Assembly: GCA_013399015.1 (NCBI GenBank)
Contig: VWZX01004899.1
Coordinates: 682,001 to 746,000 of the forward strand
Origin: Galbula dea
Taxonomy: Eukaryota; Chordata; Aves; Piciformes; Galbulidae
Direction of reading: 5' to 3'
DNA: 64,000 bases
Below the pieces are notes generated by a model that saw nothing but the letters and a program-made list of their open reading frames with translations, made no database searches and was not told the DNA's origin. The position numbers were made by a program, and so were the translations under genes. This document shows positions 62,367 to 64,000 of this stretch, one piece after another (position 1 is the first letter of the stretch; each line of letters starts with the position of its first letter).

Positions 62367-63953
62367 GTAGGTATACGGCGGCTTGGGTTTGCTGGATCAC
62401 CTTGCCTTTGGCTGGGTAGTTAGCCGGCTGATCCGGTCTGTGGTTACCTCCCTGTCGCGTAGCGTCCTGCGAAGGCGGGCTCGGCTCCGGCGAGGCCCTT
62501 AGCGGGGCGGTCCTGGCTGCACTGGCCCAGCGGGGGCCGCCCTACCTCGACTTGCCAGGCCGGCGAGTCAGCGAGAGATAACGGGGCGGCTGGGACGCGG
62601 CCTGGTGCTGGTGTGGGCGGCCTGGGAGGGCATTCCGAGTGCTCGCCTCAGTATCGGGCCGCACTTGTCCCTTCCTGTCCTGGGAGGCCTTGGCCCGTCT
62701 CCTCTGCGAGGGGCGTCAGTGCCGTGTCCAGCTAGTTTTCAGTTGCCTGGTGAGAGCCCCTGAATTGAGCTGTTATTACGATATGGGAGAGAATCCTTCT
62801 TTTGCTATGTCTACTTAAACTTGTTTTATGTTCTGCTGCCTGTAGACTAATCAGTAAGATGCCGTTGTGTGTAGTAAAAATGAAGTATCAGAAGTAACCT
62901 GTGTTTTTGTGCTTCTACTAATTGTACACCTTGATACAATTGGCTCTTTTGGGAAGCTAATGAAGAGTTAGCTTTATTTTTCACTTTATTTTTCTTCCAC
63001 TTTGTTGACTTTGGCATGACAAAGGTTATCAAATCAACATGCATGATGTGACAGCCTAAGCAAATGAGCTAAATAAACTTTCTAAACTTATTTATGCAAC
63101 TTCTCTAGCTATTCACCTTCCTCTTTTTCATTCTTTTAAAAATGTCATTAGATGCTCAGTCTTCACAACTAAGCAGCTGCGTGTTGCTTTACTTTTCCTT
63201 CACAAACAAACCTGATACTGTACTGTAGAGAGAGCAGCTATGTAGGAAGGTGTTTAGGGACAAAGTAAAAGCCTCCTATGAGGTCAATTGCTTGATTAAC
63301 TGATTTAAGCAATTAATTGCTTACTGATGGTCTATTAACTAATCTGTATGCCTGTGTTGCCTTGCTCTGTAGTTTCTGAAGTAGCTTGTTATATAGCACA
63401 GTTTTTATCATTAAAAGAAATGGAATCTGTTACTGTCTGTATGTGGTTCTAGAGCTGATTGTTAATTTGTCTTAGCCAGTAACTAATTTGGAGGAGGTGT
63501 CATGAAGCTTTTCCAGGGACACAAATGAATTGTTGAGACAAGCATAGAACTGAAGGTACTGCACAGAGGAGGTGGTATTGCTAGCGCCTATTCTTTGCAT
63601 TATCACCTCTGTGCAGTGTGTTCAGGAAGCTGATAAGAGAAAGCAGGAAGCATGCAGAGTAGTGTCTTGTTCCTGAGCTCTGGTGTCTTCCCCCAGGGTC
63701 ACAGATGCTTTATTCGTTTATCTTATAGGCATAATTGCTTGGAGGAGTATGTTCTGGTGCTCATACCTTGTGGCACCCTGTGTTAGCTGGGCTGAATTTC
63801 AGCTAACAAGTAGGATAACTGCTTGTGTTAAGAGTTTTTATTTAAAAAAAACCCCTCATTCTACATTAGTGTTATGAAGAATTTGAAAGAACAAACAAAA
63901 TAACTTTCAATACAAAGCCATCAAATTTATAAACTATTTTTTATTCTTTGCAG
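62367..63953 (+). other. Probable SNAP23 first intron
   Basis: The CpG island continues to about 62,750, then AT-rich DNA to a good acceptor (ttttttattctttgcag) ending at 63,953. No exon, repeat or RNA gene recognised inside. Confidence 0.4.
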
Positions 63954-64000
63954 GAATGCACAGAAATTTCATTACTAATGTTCACATTTTTCGAAGAGTA
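63954..64000 (+). other. Possible start of next exon, cut by the window end
   Basis: 47 bases after a strong acceptor. An ATG at 63,957 opens a frame to the window end (MHRNFITNVHIFRRV), but this is not the SNAP23 N-terminus (MDNLS-type). It may be 5' UTR, an upstream frame, or not an exon. Confidence 0.3.

Noticed and set aside
61961..62400. Reverse-strand open frames of 99 and 135 codons at the SNAP23 promoter
   Set aside because: Same CpG-island effect. They run antisense across the promoter motifs and resemble no known protein.
1..64000. tRNA, rRNA, CRISPR array or endogenous retrovirus
   Set aside because: I looked for cloverleaf boxes, regular direct-repeat arrays, LTR pairs and gag/pol motifs and recognised none, although covariance and profile searches could not be run.

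Overview
The window is vertebrate nuclear DNA, almost certainly from a bird. Its genes are split into short exons with GT-AG introns, and nearly all recognisable interspersed repeats are CR1-type LINE 3' ends, which carry the avian hallmark 'ttggaaggga..tctagtccaac' segment and an ATTCTGTGA tail. There are no bacterial operons, Alu/B1-type SINEs or poly(A)-tailed L1s. Gene order (CAPN3 forward, ZNF106 reverse, a CpG-island promoter where SNAP23 lies in other vertebrates) matches the conserved vertebrate block of human 15q15. Several CR1 copies are nearly identical by eye, so CR1 was active recently in this lineage. Among birds such expansions are known from woodpeckers and relatives, but I cannot identify the species. 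Layout: (1) 152-17,930, + strand: calpain-3 (CAPN3), exons 5-24 by comparison with the human gene. The fragment encodes 605 residues, from the middle of the protease core through the C2-like domain, the muscle-specific IS2 insert and the penta-EF-hand domain. Exons 1-4, including the catalytic cysteine, lie upstream of the window. The 3' UTR probably ends near 18,900. (2) About 18,900-19,990: short tail-to-tail intergenic gap. (3) About 19,990-59,800, - strand: zinc finger protein 106 (ZNF106). A complete coding sequence of 21 coding exons (5,625 nt, 1,874 residues) could be assembled in phase: two N-terminal C2H2 fingers, a long disordered middle encoded largely by one 2.1-kb exon, a nuclear-localisation/coiled-coil block, WD40 repeats, and two C-terminal C2H2 fingers. 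A likely non-coding first exon sits in a CpG island at 59.4-59.85 kb, 11 kb upstream of the start codon, and that first intron is rich in CR1 copies. (4) About 59,850-62,000: inter-promoter spacer filled mostly by a young CR1 inserted into an older, oppositely oriented CR1. (5) About 61,990-64,000, + strand: CpG-island promoter with YY1-, NRF1-, ETS- and GC-box-like motifs and the start of the next gene, probably SNAP23. Only non-coding 5' sequence of it is visible. CAPN3 is a sarcomeric, titin-bound calcium protease, and ZNF106 is a nuclear RNA-binding protein needed for neuromuscular maintenance. They are neighbours sharing a 3'-to-3' boundary, not an operon. The most interesting non-gene signals are a GC-AG intron inside the ZNF106 WD40 region, tandem in-frame acceptors 12 nt apart in ZNF106, a convergent pair of strong CTCF-like motifs around the 5' half of ZNF106, nested CR1 insertions, and a duplicated A/C-rich block with an ambiguous base in the ZNF106 3' UTR. 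I found no clearly new biological system.
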